DNA of 64,000 nucleotides, taken from positions 372,001 through 436,000 of the forward strand of contig JAIQDT010001124.1 in the NCBI GenBank assembly GCA_021521415.1, in the 5' to 3' direction. Below the pieces are notes generated by a model that saw nothing but the letters and a program-made list of their open reading frames with translations, did no database searches and had not been told where the DNA came from. The position numbers and the translations under genes are program-made. The stretch's first letter is position 1; the number at the start of each line of letters is the position of its first letter. Source of the stretch: Bidens hawaiensis (taxonomy: Eukaryota; Streptophyta; Magnoliopsida; Asterales; Asteraceae). This document shows positions 10,701 to 22,826 of this stretch, one piece after another.

Positions 10701-11355
10701 TAGGGCTGTAAGTGGACCAAGCCGAACCAGACAAGATCTTGTTCCTGTTTGTCCGTTAAGCTTTTGTTGGACAAACGGACGGTTCACGAACACTCTAGCG
10801 AATGAAAATACGTGTCTGTTTCCATTCATTAAGGAATTGAGTTTGCCTGTGTCCGTTTGTGATTATTGTAAACGGACGCTAACGCCCACTAATAGACAAC
10901 CAAACACTAACGAACGCTAATGGACAAACGAACACCAATGAGCACTAATGAACATTAATGGACAAACAAACATAAACATATCTAAATACTTAGCATAAAC
11001 ACTAATGAACATTACACTACATCATATCCAAAAATACTTAACTTTAAATATAGTAACCAAAACATAATCATATCAAAATAATATATTGGAGTTCAAAATC
11101 CACATACTGTTTGTGTTTCACGAGAAAGAAACTTCAAGTTCTTAATTCTTCAAAATCCACAAACATCTAGTGTTTCATGAGAAACAAATTTTAAACTTCT
11201 AGTGTTTAACGAGAAACAAACTTCAAATTTGGACAGACGCTACTGGTCGTTTACGAACACTATTGAACAAACGCGGCCTTCGTCCGCGTTCGTCCGTTTA
11301 GCTTATCGAATAGAATTTTTTTGTTCGTGTCTGATTCGTTTATTAAACAGATAAA

Positions 11356-12736
11356 TGATGGCTGGGAAAAAGTTAGTTATTATTATATATTAATTAGTTA
11401 GTTTTAGATAAATAAAAGTGTGAACATTGGTACTTCAAGCATTGTTATGTGCTTTCAGGACAATTGGACGTTATGGAGTTTAAACGAGCTAATTCAGAGC
11501 CATTCAGATGAAGATTAAGCAAGCCTTGAGAAGATGGAAGCATGGGGAAACATATATGGATGGTTAAGAAGGATTTGTGAAAGGTTTGGATAAGAAATCT
11601 GAAGCTGAAGCGAAAACTGAAAAAGACGGGTTACCATGAAAGTGTATTTTAGTAAAACAGGCCTATCTCAGCCTAGAAAATAAGTTACGGAATCCATAAT
11701 ATATGAATTTCAGGTTTCTTGACGAGACGAATCTGAATATGAAGTACGTTTTCTTCGCGCGATGCGAAGAAGCGTGAAAAAACTTTGCGCGACGCGAAGT
11801 TGCAATTTTCTGAGCCGGCTATTTTGTCATTAGCGCGACGCGAAGATGAGGCCCATGGCAACTTCGCGCGACGCGAACCGATTTAAAACTGAAAAAATCT
11901 AGGTTTTTCACTATGTAAACCCATTAACCTCACCATTCTTCATAACACGACTTCCAAAGGCAGAAGAGGTTCCCAAGATCGAATTTTATCCATCCCGAAG
12001 CTTCCGGTTCCACCATTGATCATATGTTCATCAAGATAAGTGTTTTAATCGATATGACGATGCTCGGCTAAGTTTCCGTGTTCATTCTAAGCTAGGGTTT
12101 GTATACTTTAACTTATGACCAGATTCAATGTGCTTAAAGGTTAAGAGTTTTGATTAAGTTTATAATTTAATCTTGCTTGTTTATTGCTTGGATTGTTTAA
12201 ACAATTTATGTAATTGATTATTATTTGTTGCATCACTTGTTTGGTTGTGTTCATCAACACTTAGGGTTAAGCTCTTGTGTCATTGAACTAGTAATCATCC
12301 ATTGCAATTTAATTGGTTTTCATAACATGAATTGGTAATTGGGTAGGCTAAGTTCAATTGTGTCAACAATTCGGTTAGGGTATCGTTTGTCATCACAATC
12401 AAACTAATAGGTCTAGCAATTACTGCGCAATCAAGTCAGTTGAATATGTGATTAAGTTGAGTATTACATTACCCGAACCTAGAGTGAATACTTTTCTTAA
12501 TATATATTGTTTACACAATCTTTTTAAGTAATCGTTTAGGTTTAATTAATCTTTTTCAAAAACTGCTTGACATCGTCTGTCCGCCTTAGTTAATTAATTA
12601 ATTTAGTTAAAATTATAAAATAGTAAATTAGCACTTTCCTTGAGTTCCTGTGGAGACGACCTTACTTACCCATACTATTATAGGTATTTAAGTTAATAAA
12701 ATTAATTGTTTGAGTAGACCACGGCATCCTACGTCA
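11356..12736 (+). repeat. 5' LTR of the Athila-like element
   Basis: It starts TGATGGCTGGGAAAA and ends CCTACGTCA. It is colinear with the 3' LTR, apart from a 2-bp difference at the very start and scattered substitutions. It contains a cluster of CG-rich palindromic words between 11748 and 11880, such as TTCGCGCGACGCGAA. Confidence 0.88.
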
Positions 12737-12739
12737 ACA

Positions 12740-12757
12740 TGGCGCCGTTGCTGGGGA
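12740..12757 (+). promoter_or_regulatory. Primer-binding site (tRNA-Asp type)
   Basis: TGGCGCCGTTGCTGGGGA lies three bases after the end of the 5' LTR. It matches the PBS class used by Athila/Tat elements (known from the family), supporting the lineage call and the LTR boundary. Confidence 0.85.
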
Positions 12758-12879
12758 CTTAACGCGCTTAGTGCTAGTTTAGTTTAGTTTAAATTAGCGT
12801 AATTTAGTTTATCTCTTTTCTTCGTTGATTTTACGCGGGGTGTGCTTGTTTCGTGTGTGCAGTTAATTCGTTAGGGTTG

Positions 12880-15710
12880 ATGCATACGAGGTTTTCCTGA
12901 GACAAGGGGGTGTTGCAATTTGATCGGGAGATTGAAAAAGCCATGAGGAAAAACTGAGCAAATCAAATAAAAGGTGAAACCTCAAGGCCGAAAGAAGAAG
13001 CCATAAACCATCAGGAAGATTACCCAATTCCACCCATATTTTAACCCGAAAACCAAGGCCAACCTCCTAAGCAAGAACAACCCGCCTCACGCCATATTCC
13101 ACAAAACCCTCCATTCAACGACTTACCACCACTCAACCAACACATTAACCAAAACCAAAACCAAAACCAAAACCGTAGAGCCTCGAGATAGTACCAGATG
13201 AGAGATGATCGTTCCATAAGGTCTGAGCCGCCAAGCAATCAGGTCGAGTTTGAATATGAAAGGGTAGTTAATCGACAAGGTTATTCGATGAGTTTGATGA
13301 TGAAGAAGAGATAGAAGATGCTCAAGGGGGTCGATATTATAGAAGACAACAACCCCCCGAAACCGAACACCCGAGCCCGTTCAACCACCGAGAAATTGCT
13401 GAGCCCAAAGAAGACAAGAATTCCCGAGCCGTAATTTCCCGAGTACGATTTTGACGATGGGTCCCTAGGGCATTTGTTCCACCACCCGTTCGGGAGTTCA
13501 AAGTCACTTCATTCCACAAGTGGTCACGGACCCGCTTCCCATTGTAATCCCGGTTAGAGAAGGAAGAACGTTTTTGGTGAGACAAAGCAACCTAATCGGG
13601 ATGCCCACTTTTCATGGGAAGGCAACAGAAGAGCCATACCTGCACTTGAGTGAGTTTAATGCTATTTGCGCCACCATCTCAAGTCAAGGGTTCACTGCCG
13701 ATGAAGTCAAGCTAGTGGTTTTTCAGTTCAGTCCTAAAGATCTAGCAAAGTAGTGGTTCTTATCTTTAACGTCAGCGAGTATTTACATGTGGCAAGATCT
13801 GGCTCAGCAGTTTCTAGGTAAGTATTACACACCACAAAGAACCTCCGAGGCCCGAATTTCGATCAGAAATTTTCAGCAAGGATCGGGCGAAACATTCCAT
13901 GAAGCTTTAATGAGATTCAAGAGGTTACTGAGGACTTGTCCTCATCATGGGATAGCATTGTGGGAGTTGATAGAGGCGTTTCATGACGGGTTATCGAGCG
14001 ATGATGTGCGCGATCTTCAGTCGACCACAAATGGGTCGTTTTTGACTAATGATGAAAACAAAGATCGGCAACATTTAGAGCGACATGCGATGAACTCAAA
14101 GAGACAAGCTCAATCAAACCGCATGGTTAAAAGGGCGGTTATAAAAACCGTGGATAGTGGAGAATTGGATGATCGTATGGCTAAGTTGGAAAGAAAGTTG
14201 GATCAATTGATGGGTGTAGGTACGAAAGAGAAAGGAAAGTCGGGAAAATCGTATCCCGTCTGTGAGTGTTGTGCTGGAATAGGCCATGTTGTGGCGACAT
14301 GTGGAGTTGTAATGGAGGACAAAGAAGAAGAAGAGGAGGAGGCGAATTTTGTTCAGGGTGAGAAAAGGTACAATAATGGTAACATGAATTCAAATACGTA
14401 TCACCCGGGCCTCCGAAACCACCCTAATTTTAGTTATGGAAAGCCGAACACGCAACAAAACCCCAACTTTCAAGGAAATTCCCAAAAAGCAGGTTATTAG
14501 TCAAATCAGCGTTAATTTGGGAACGAAAGGGGTAACGGTTAAAGCGGGTATAATAAAAAAGAGTCAGGGGGTTACAACAAAAGATATCAGAAGAGTTATC
14601 AGCAAGGACAACAAAGTTAAGGGGTGGCTCAAGGTTAAAGTTCTTCGTAAGATTCGGAAATCCTAACACTATTAAAAGACTTGAGCCGAAGAATGGAGAT
14701 TCAAGAAAAGGCGAACATTGCAAGATACAAACAAATGAGCCAATTGGCTGAAGAGTTGGCCACTCGAAGAAGCTACCAAGTGACACCTTGAAGAATCCAA
14801 GCCATCAAAGTAGCAATTCATCAAATGGTAAAAACGTACACGTGAGTGCAATCACCATTGAAGATCATGGGGTGAATGACACGGTTGAAGAATTTGAAAT
14901 AGTAGCATCACTTATTCCCATTCAGATTGGCGATTTCAAGACCACCAAGGCGTTAGTTGATTATGGTGCGAGTGTAAGTGTTATCCCGGGGAGTGTTTAT
15001 GACCGGTTTGAGTTTAGACATTTACAAGAAGTTGACACCACATTAGTGTTAGCTGATTTCTCTCAAAGACGGCCCTGAGGGAAGTTGGTTGGAGTTGCAG
15101 TAAAGGTTGGTGATTTTCACTATCCTGAAGATTTTCTTGTTCTTGATTATACACTGGTAGAGAATGAAGAAGAGTCGAGAGTGATATTGGGGATACTACA
15201 TTTGGCAACATCAAAAGCTCAAATCAATTGCCGAGACGGAACAGTGTGCATGACCTTTGGTAACCGTAAGTTAGTTTTGCATATCTTTTCAAATTCATTT
15301 GATTATTCTTGTGAAAATAAATCTTCTAGGTCAGGTGCTACTAACATGTGTCTTCCTCATGTAAGTGAGGATGACACTAAAGAAGAAAGTTTTGTGTTTG
15401 ATAGGTCGAAGTGGGAGAGAGAGAAAGAGGAGCTGAATGCGGTAGAGATTCATGTTGGAGAGTTGGGGGTTTCATGTGATGATATCAAGACTGTGAGGGA
15501 AAAAGTGGTTAATAATGAGATTGACAAAACAAGTAAGAAGAAACCGCCAAAGAAGGAGAAAGCGAGGAAGCCACCGGGATTTGAGAATGAACAAAGACGG
15601 TTGGCATGCTTCGGGCCAAGGTGGAATAATTTGGATACTATACCCATTTGTTGGAGGAGTAAGAAGAACGAGGTGGAGGAAGGTAAGCACTCCATTAGAC
15701 CACCATAACC
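12880..15710 (+). pseudogene. Athila-type gag-protease, degenerate
   Basis: The reading begins MHTRF at 12880 and is interrupted by several stops and frameshifts. Recognisable parts are an N-terminal QFDREIEKAMRK motif and a gag core (MPTFHGKATEEPYLHLSEF at about 13600, then DLAQQFLGKYYTPQRTSEAR and ETFHEALMRFKRLL at 13787-13930). A cysteine-histidine knuckle-like CECCAGIGHVVATC follows at about 14270, then YHPGLRNHPNFSYG, typical of Athila gag. A retropepsin-like domain (ALVDYGASVSVIPGSVYDRF, 14950-15010) has DYGAS where DTGAS or DSGAS is usual. A final stretch to 15710 ends in basic proline-rich sequence. An AACCAAAACC hexamer run lies at about 13147-13173. No polymerase follows. Confidence 0.85.
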
Positions 15711-15766
15711 AAGAAATCAGGTAACGATCCGGCTGAAGACCTTAACAAAAAATTAGCGCTAACCGG

Positions 15767-16237
15767 TGTAGGTTCCTGGACGGATCTTACACGGGATATC
15801 GCTATCTACGCAGGTGCGGAATCCCTGCGTGGGTAGATACGAGTGTAGAATACTAATAACAAACACACGCGATACAAACGAACACGTTATGTAATATAAC
15901 TTGTAACACGTCTATTACAGACTCTCGACACGTTCACTCGAACTACTGGATTACACGTGAATAAACAAAACACTAACTGACCAACTCACTTCTCGTAAAC
16001 CCGTAGGTTACTTAAATACACGACAACTTCGCCTCAGGCGAAGTTGTCAGTAACTTCGCTCGTTGAACAAGTTCGCCTAGGCGAACTTGTCAACAACTTC
16101 GCTTGTTCAACAAGTTCGCCTAAGCGAACTTGTTGATAACATCGCTTACATACATAAACATAAACTTAAACATAATTACATTACAGACTCGATATACAAA
16201 CGCTAGACTATGAACTACTGACATTTATATACCAACA
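15767..16237 (-). repeat. Copia 3' LTR (outer left)
   Basis: On the plus strand it reads TGTAGGTTCC...TATACCAACA. On the element strand the preceding polypurine tract CCAAGGGGGAGTC (from plus 16238-16250) abuts it. It contains palindromes such as ACTTCGCCTCAGGCGAAGT and AAGTTCGCCTAGGCGAACTT at about 16020-16140. By eye it differs from the right outer LTR at four positions. Confidence 0.93.
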
Positions 16238-17420
16238 GACTCCCCCTTGGCAGTAGCTTCATATCTTGATCTTCAAAGCTTGAGTCTTGTAATCTTTCGT
16301 CTTCTCTCTTCACCTCTTCAAGCATGCACTCCCTGTCTAACACATACAGAAACCAACTTCTGGTACTTTTTAGCTTCCTCTTTCCAAGCAGGAATGTAGA
16401 AAATCTTCTTAGCGTGTAGTACCTGCAAGTCAGCTTGAGACAGATTGACCAAGTGCATAGGATCATACACTCTCATGATCTCTTGCTCATCTTCATCCTC
16501 CATGACCGCTTCAGCAGTTTCACAATCCACGTACCACCACTTCAAGTCTTTCAAGACGTTCTTGGGCATCACCTTCATCGGCACTTCTTTTAAATGACGG
16601 ATTGGTTTATACTTCATAACCATCCATGGTTTGCCGTCTGCCCGCATCCCTCTTTCTTTGTCTTCTACTAACTTCCCTTTCTGAGGCTTCAGAAGTTCAA
16701 ACTTTTTATCTTTAATGGCCTCCTTCCAAACAATTTTCCCAATTACTCTTGCCATGTTATCATCGCTTCTGTTTATCAGCCCCAGTCTTGCTAAGTCTTT
16801 CACCTCACACTCCGGTAAGGTATTCAGGGATCTCAACATCTTCTTGAAGTACTGAATGCCGTCGTAACGTTTGATCACAAATAACTTCAACTCTTCATCG
16901 TACAACCAGCATATGATTCCCTTCTTTGATTCTGCATATCCCTTTATATTATATGACTTTTTGAACATCGTCGGTACTGCTGGCTTCTTCGTTTTTACAA
17001 ACCACTGAGCGCAGCCTTCCTTCCATTTTGGCTGATCTTCCCACTCAGTGTTGTCAACTGCAGCATCTTCACATATAGTCGACTGTTCAACCACAGGGAT
17101 CTCATGTTCTACATTTTCTTCAATAATCTCCCCTTCTTCTATCACATTCTCAACCATAATTTCTGCACCAATCTTTTCGATCTCATCGATTGGCAGAACA
17201 TCATCTTCATTCATCAACTCATCATCCTCTAACATATCGTCTATCTCTTTCAGCGCATCAATCATATCATCAACATCTTCAACATCAACCGCAACCACAT
17301 CATCACCAGCTGCAGACTCCCCCTCAGCTGTGGAAACCCCAAGAGCTATAGTAGTTCTTGGCAACTCACCACCTGCACCTTCCGGTGCATTGGGATCATC
17401 GTCTCGGTCTTCTCTTCTTT
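16238..17420 (-). repeat. Duplicated 3' internal segment of the copia element (copy A), with intact ORF3 C-terminus
   Basis: This 1183-bp block is nearly identical to 17884-19067. It starts with the polypurine tract next to the outer LTR and ends abruptly inside ORF3 at CTTCTTTTGT, where the inner LTR begins; the original sequence continues GTTCCTCAGC in copy A', so the junction shares a few bases. It carries the C-terminal part of ORF3 open from RREDRDDDPNAPEGAGGE to a stop at 16318, without the two nonsense changes of the other copy. Recognisable features are a strongly acidic stretch and a conserved-looking WKEGCAQWFVKTKK block. Confidence 0.9.
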
Positions 17421-17883
17421 TGTAGGTTCCCGGACGGATCTTACACGGGATATCGCTATCTACGCAGGTGCGGAATCCCTGCGTGGGTAGATACGAGCGT
17501 AGAATACTAATAACAAACACACGCGATACAAACGAACACGTTATGTATTATAACCTGAAACACGTCTATTACAGACTCTCGACACGTTCACTGAACTACT
17601 GGATTACACGTGAATAAACAAAACACTAACTGACCAACACTCTTCTCGTAAACCCGTAGGTTACTTAAATACACGACAACTTCGCCTCAGGCGAAGTTGT
17701 CAGTAACTTCGCTCGTTGAACAAGTTCGCCTAGGCGAACTTGTTAACAACTTCGCTTGTTCAACAAGTTCGCCTAAGCGAACTTGTTGATAACATCGCTT
17801 ACATACATAAACTTAAACATAATTACATTACAGACTCGATTACAAACGCTAGACTATGAACTACTGACATTTATGTACCAACA
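17421..17883 (-). repeat. Inner (third) copia LTR
   Basis: 463 bp, with the same TGTAGGTTCC...TACCAACA ends as the outer LTRs. It differs from both outer LTRs at about ten positions plus small deletions: one base near 17594, 6 bp near 17811 and 2 bp near 17841. It is followed on the element-upstream side by a polypurine tract, exactly like the outer 3' LTR. The greater divergence shows it is not sister to either outer LTR. Confidence 0.92.
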
Positions 17884-18128
17884 GACTCCCCCTTGGCAGT
17901 AGCTTCATGTCTTGATCTTCAAAGCTTGAGTCTTGTAATCTTTCGACTTCTCTCTTCATCTCTTCAAGCATGCACTCCCTGTCTAACACATACAGAAACC
18001 AACTTCTGGTACTTCTTAGCTTCCTCTTTCCAAGCAGGAATGTAGAAAATCTTCTTAGCGTGTAGTACCTGCAAGTCAGCTTGAGACAGATTGACCAAGT
18101 GCATAGGATCATACACTCTCATGATTTC

Positions 18129-20708
18129 TTACTCATCTTCATCCTCTATGACCGCTTGAGCAGTTTCACAATCCACGTACCACCACTTCAAGTCTTTCAA
18201 GACGTTCTTGGGCATCACCTTCATCGGCACTTCTTTTAAATGACGGACTGGTTTATACTTCATAACCATCCATGGTTTGCCGTCTGCCCGCATCCCTCTT
18301 TCTTTGTCTTCTACTAACTTCCCTTTCTGAGGCTTCAGAAGTTCAAACTTTTTATCTTTAATGGCCTCCTTCCAAACAATTTTCCCAATTACTCTTGCCA
18401 TGTTATCATCGCTTCTGTTTATCAGCCCCAGTCTTGCTAAGTCTTTCACCTCACACTCCGGTAAGGTATTCAGGGATCTCAACATCTTCTTGAAGTACTG
18501 AATGCCGTCGTAACGTTTGATCACAAATAACTTCAACTCTTCATCGTACAACCAGCATATGATTCCCTTCTTTGATTCTGCATATCCCTTCATATTATAT
18601 GACTTTTTGAACATCGTCGGTACTGCTGGCTTCTTCGTTTTTACAAACCACTGAGCGCAGCCTTCCTTCCATTTTGGCTGATCTTCCCACTCAGTGTTGT
18701 CAACTGCAGCATCTTCACATATAGTCGACTGTTCAACCACAGGGATCTCATGTTCTACATTTTCTTCAACAATCTCCCCTTCTTCTATCACATTCTCAAC
18801 CACAATTTCTGCACCAATCTTTTCGATCTCATCGATTGGCAGAACATCATCTTCATTCATCAACTCATCATCCTCTAACATATCGTCTATCTCTTTCAGC
18901 GCATCAATCATATCATCAACATCTTCAACATCAACCGCAACCACATCATCACCAGCTGCAGACTCCCCCTCAGCTGTGGAAGCCCCAAGAGCTATAGTAG
19001 TTCTTGGCAACTCACCACCTGCACCTTACGGTGCATTGGGATCATCGTCTCGGTCTTCTCTTCTTTTGTTCCTCAGCTCATCTCCTCTACAGCTCATCTC
19101 CCCCTGAGATGCCAAGAACACTTTCAAGGCATCTATAATTTTCCCGTGCTCAGCCAGGAGGGATGCCTGCAGTTGATTTGCTTCCACTAGGCTTTGTATA
19201 GTCTTGGACTGCTCAGCTACAATCCGCTCTAGTGAAGCTATTCGTTCCGAGTCTGAACTGGGCGTGTCCGTAGGTGGTACCGTACCCGATAACCCTGCAG
19301 TAGTGGTGACCGTAGACTCGACAAACCGTGCTACTACCACCGATGGAGTATGCGTTTGATGTGGTAGAGACACAATTGCTGGAGTTGACGATGTAGCCAC
19401 TACGGGAACAACCGTAGCGCTTGTAGTCGATACCTGCACAGAGGTAGGAACAAAGGACATACCAGATAGGGCAGGTGGAGCAAAACGTACCAACCGTGAA
19501 GTCTCTCCAGCTCCTACACCCATACCTGTCGTTTCCCTTCGTGAGCGCTTTCTCACCAACTGCACAACTTCTTCTTCATCATCTTCCTCGTCGTCGTCAT
19601 CAACAATTCGCTTTTGTTTACCAACCGTTCTCTCATGCGTTACCATCATCCTTCTAGCCTCTTCCATCACATCATCAAAATCTGCCTGTGGACCCGAGAC
19701 TTGAATATTCTCTTGTGGATCAACTCGGTCCATATCAAACATTCCATGGCCTCCCAACATATCATCAAGGTCAATCTCTGCAGCTGACACAGCAGCAGAT
19801 ACAGCAGGCGCAGCTGATACAGCCTGGGGTGCTGCCACCTGTTGTGGTCTTGGGTCTCTGAACTCGTCCCCTGCCGCAGGCACATACTCCGGGTTGATAA
19901 GGTACCCAAAGAGCAGAGTATGCCTGGGACGCAGCTCAGGCTTGCTTCGTGCGCTGGAAGTGCGACACTGTGCAAAGATACGTTTTGTCACACTTTCCAC
20001 GTATCGAATAGGGCGTCGTTGAGGCAGCGTCGGAGCCACATGATTGAAAATCATCTGTAGGAATCTAGGATACATTGTAAACCGCTCACGCGCCACAGCC
20101 CTTCGTTGCCGATCGATCTCGTAAAAGATCATCTGGCTGAAAGAATATCTTTTATTATATGTCAATGCAGTCATAGCAGACTGCATTGTCGCACCCATTC
20201 CATCAGTGCCTGCCTTCCGTCCTGACATACATATGATCATGACGTGCATAAGGAAGCGCCACTGATCTAAAAGAAATCCCTTCCTCCGTTGAGTGTCCCC
20301 TAAGAGACCAGAATATCCCATCCTGAGGAACGCCCCATCACGGAATGGCGCAACAAACTCCGTTGGATCATCCCTCGTCTCTTCACCAAACTGCAACGCC
20401 ACCCGTATGTGTTCAGAAGAAAACTGAACAACTTGACCATTTACGGTGGCTCGCATAACCGGGGGCTCAACCCGGCAATCGTACTCTACCGTTTCCCAAA
20501 AGTCTTCAATATTCGGTAGGGAAATAGGCAGGGTAGTTGTAATCGCATGATATATCCTTGAGCGCAGGAGAAAAGTAATTATCTCCCTGTAGTCCTCCAC
20601 GCCCTTTGCATCTGGGTCAAGTGTAATGAACTGGTTATGAGCCGGAAAGAACTGTCTGTGATCATCACCGTCATCACCTGCACCTCCTGCACCTCCAACA
20701 GCAGCCAT
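18129..20708 (-). pseudogene. Copia ORF3: extra ORF downstream of pol (unknown function)
   Basis: MAAVGGAGG at 20708 opens a 560-codon frame to 19026. A single-base nonsense (TTACGG against TTCCGG in copy A) splits it from a further 293 codons ending at another nonsense at 18129. Without these two stops the protein would be about 900 residues. The N-terminal half is globular, with LLDQWRFLMHVMIICMSGRK and YNKRYSFSQMIFYEI plus MYPRFLQMIF. The middle is an acidic, low-complexity and coiled-coil region (SERIASLERIVAEQSKTIQ) with an RKRSRR basic cluster. The C-terminal half is acidic, then has the WKEGCAQWFV block. From memory, similar ORFs occur in other Asteraceae copia elements; the function is unknown. 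It occupies the env position, but I see no signal peptide or convincing transmembrane anchor, so I do not call it an envelope. Confidence 0.8.
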
Positions 20709-22772
20709 ATCTGCACTAAACGAACCAAGTTAGATAAACGTTTAAGTCGTACACTAGTTCGCTTGATTACCAGTAGCGAAGTTGTGATCAAACCTGAATA
20801 GGCGAAGTTAAAGGTGAGGCGAAGTTGGGAACAACTTCGCTTCATCTTTAAGTTCGTCTAATTAATTTTTAAGTAAAATGGTCTGGGCGAAGTTAGTGAT
20901 AACTTCGCCTCATCACAACATCGCCTCAGGCGAAGATAAGGGTTAGGCGAAATTAAGCCTCAGGCGAAGTTGCGGTTAACTTCGCCTCAGGCGAAATTAA
21001 TCGTCAGGCGAAGTTGCTGATAACTTCGCCGAAACCCTAACTTCGCCTGAACTGAATCGGCGACTGTTAGGATTCTAACAGCCGGAATCCGATGTTTCGG
21101 CAAGGTTTGACGATCCAGGAGACTCTAACACATGTATTATGGATGGTTAGATGAAAAGATTGTCCATGAACACGTAATACTAGCTTGTTAATCTCGGTTT
21201 TGAACGGTCACCGGACCGAGGTCACGAAACCGTTCAAAACGACCTATGAAAAGCACCACTGTCTTTGGATATACGGTTAATCGATAACACACACCTTGAA
21301 TCTAAGAATGAAACTGAGAAAAAGGATCGAAACGGAAACAAATCAAGTTCGCCGGAAAAGATATAAGTTCGCCGGAAATTTCGGATAACTTCGCTTTAAT
21401 TTCTGATGAACAGTTTGAATCCTTAAAATCCTTTATATAGAGGCTCTGTTATTCAGGCGAAGTTACGGATAACTTCGCCTAGGCGAAGTTATTCACAACT
21501 TCGCCTATTCAACAACATCGCCTAAAATTTCCAAATTTAACCCTTAAGATTTTAACAGTTGTCCTTTAAGAAATAAATAACATGATCAATTCTAAGTAAC
21601 CAGTTAAAATATCATAAAACTATATAAGTACAAAAACGTAATAAATTTAAAGTTTAAGGGATCAAATTTCAGTCTCGATAGGGACTGCTACGTTTTAGAA
21701 AAGATCCGAACAGGAATCATACTAACTATGTGACTGTCACATAGATCCGTGTTTAGCTGTATTATGACATATAGAGACAGGTTGTAAGCAGGTATAACTT
21801 AAAGTGGTTTTCATCGTTTCTGTGATACGAGTTAGGTTCGATTAAGCCTCAAAATTTAAGTGGGCAACAACTCAGAAACATTGATGCCTCCTATCTATCC
21901 TCAAAGCGTATTTGGCTTTCCCCAAGTCACCCCGAATTGACTTCGACCCATAGTGTCTGATTAACTTGTATGTACTCTTCTTCTTACTCTAAGATAGAGA
22001 AGTCTTGATTTTATTATCACTAATATGTTACAATAACTTCAAATATTTTTTTTTTTTTTTTAACAACATAGACTTCAAAGTAGAAATTAACTGCAAGTCC
22101 CGAATCTGGATCACTGCAGTGTCTTGAAACGCTTTCTTCACGGGAATCAGAACACACATGGGCTCGTGTATGACTGGGTAATCGCTTTTCTGCCTATCAT
22201 TCGAAAAGATATAAATGAAGACACGCAAAACTCTTAAGGAGTTTCCACGTAAAATCAAGTAGAATTACTTTGTATCACTTCTACTTTTACATACCATAAA
22301 AAGTTACCATGACATACAATGATTGTCCTAAAGCCTTTTAAGCCTAATAACTTCACTAGTTAAGCACACAAAGTTAGTATATCTATCATTTTCCATGGTT
22401 GGATCAATTTTCCGTTCAACATAGCTAATTAACTTCTTACGAAGTAACAGACATGAAAAGTAATTTCATTTCCCTTAAAAAATTTTTTTGACTTCAATCG
22501 CCCCGATCACGTCAAAGTCTTCAGGTAAACGGCAATCCTAAAGATCTATTGGATCAACTGGACCGACCACATACAAGTATGTGTCCTTCTAACTAAGTAT
22601 GACCGACTAATTTTCAGCGACAGAAAGAAAACACATCATAACCGCCCCGGTCACTTTCATTCATCTGGTTAATGGCGATCCTCGTTCTCTACAAGTAGAA
22701 ACGAGGACCAAAACATATCCGAGGATACGTCCATCAAACTGAGGTAACCGACTAATTTTAAGCAATAGTGAC

Positions 22773-22804
<32 letters not shown>

Positions 22805-22826
22805 CAAACACATAAAAAAAACATGG
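20709..22826 (-). other. Copia spacer between pol and ORF3, rich in GGCGAAGTT / AACTTCGCC words
   Basis: No coding sequence is recognisable. The words GGCGAAGTT and AACTTCGCC recur many times at 20768-21060 and 21350-21530, often facing each other as short palindromes. Poly-T tracts lie at 22046-22061 and 22776-22803. ORF3 5' untranslated sequence is probably included. Confidence 0.7.

Noticed and set aside
16020..16140. CRISPR-like array in the copia LTR palindromes
   Set aside because: The repeats are short palindromes without uniform repeat-spacer structure, in a plant retrotransposon LTR.
17048..19107. Serine-rich plus-strand frames opposite copia ORF3 (17048-17425 and 18694-19107)
   Set aside because: They are complements of the acidic Asp/Glu-rich ORF3 region; Ser/Thr runs are the expected shadow of such codons.
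19026..20708. Copia ORF3 as a retroviral-type envelope gene
   Set aside because: I see no signal peptide, no furin-like site in a plausible place and no C-terminal membrane anchor; only the position is env-like.
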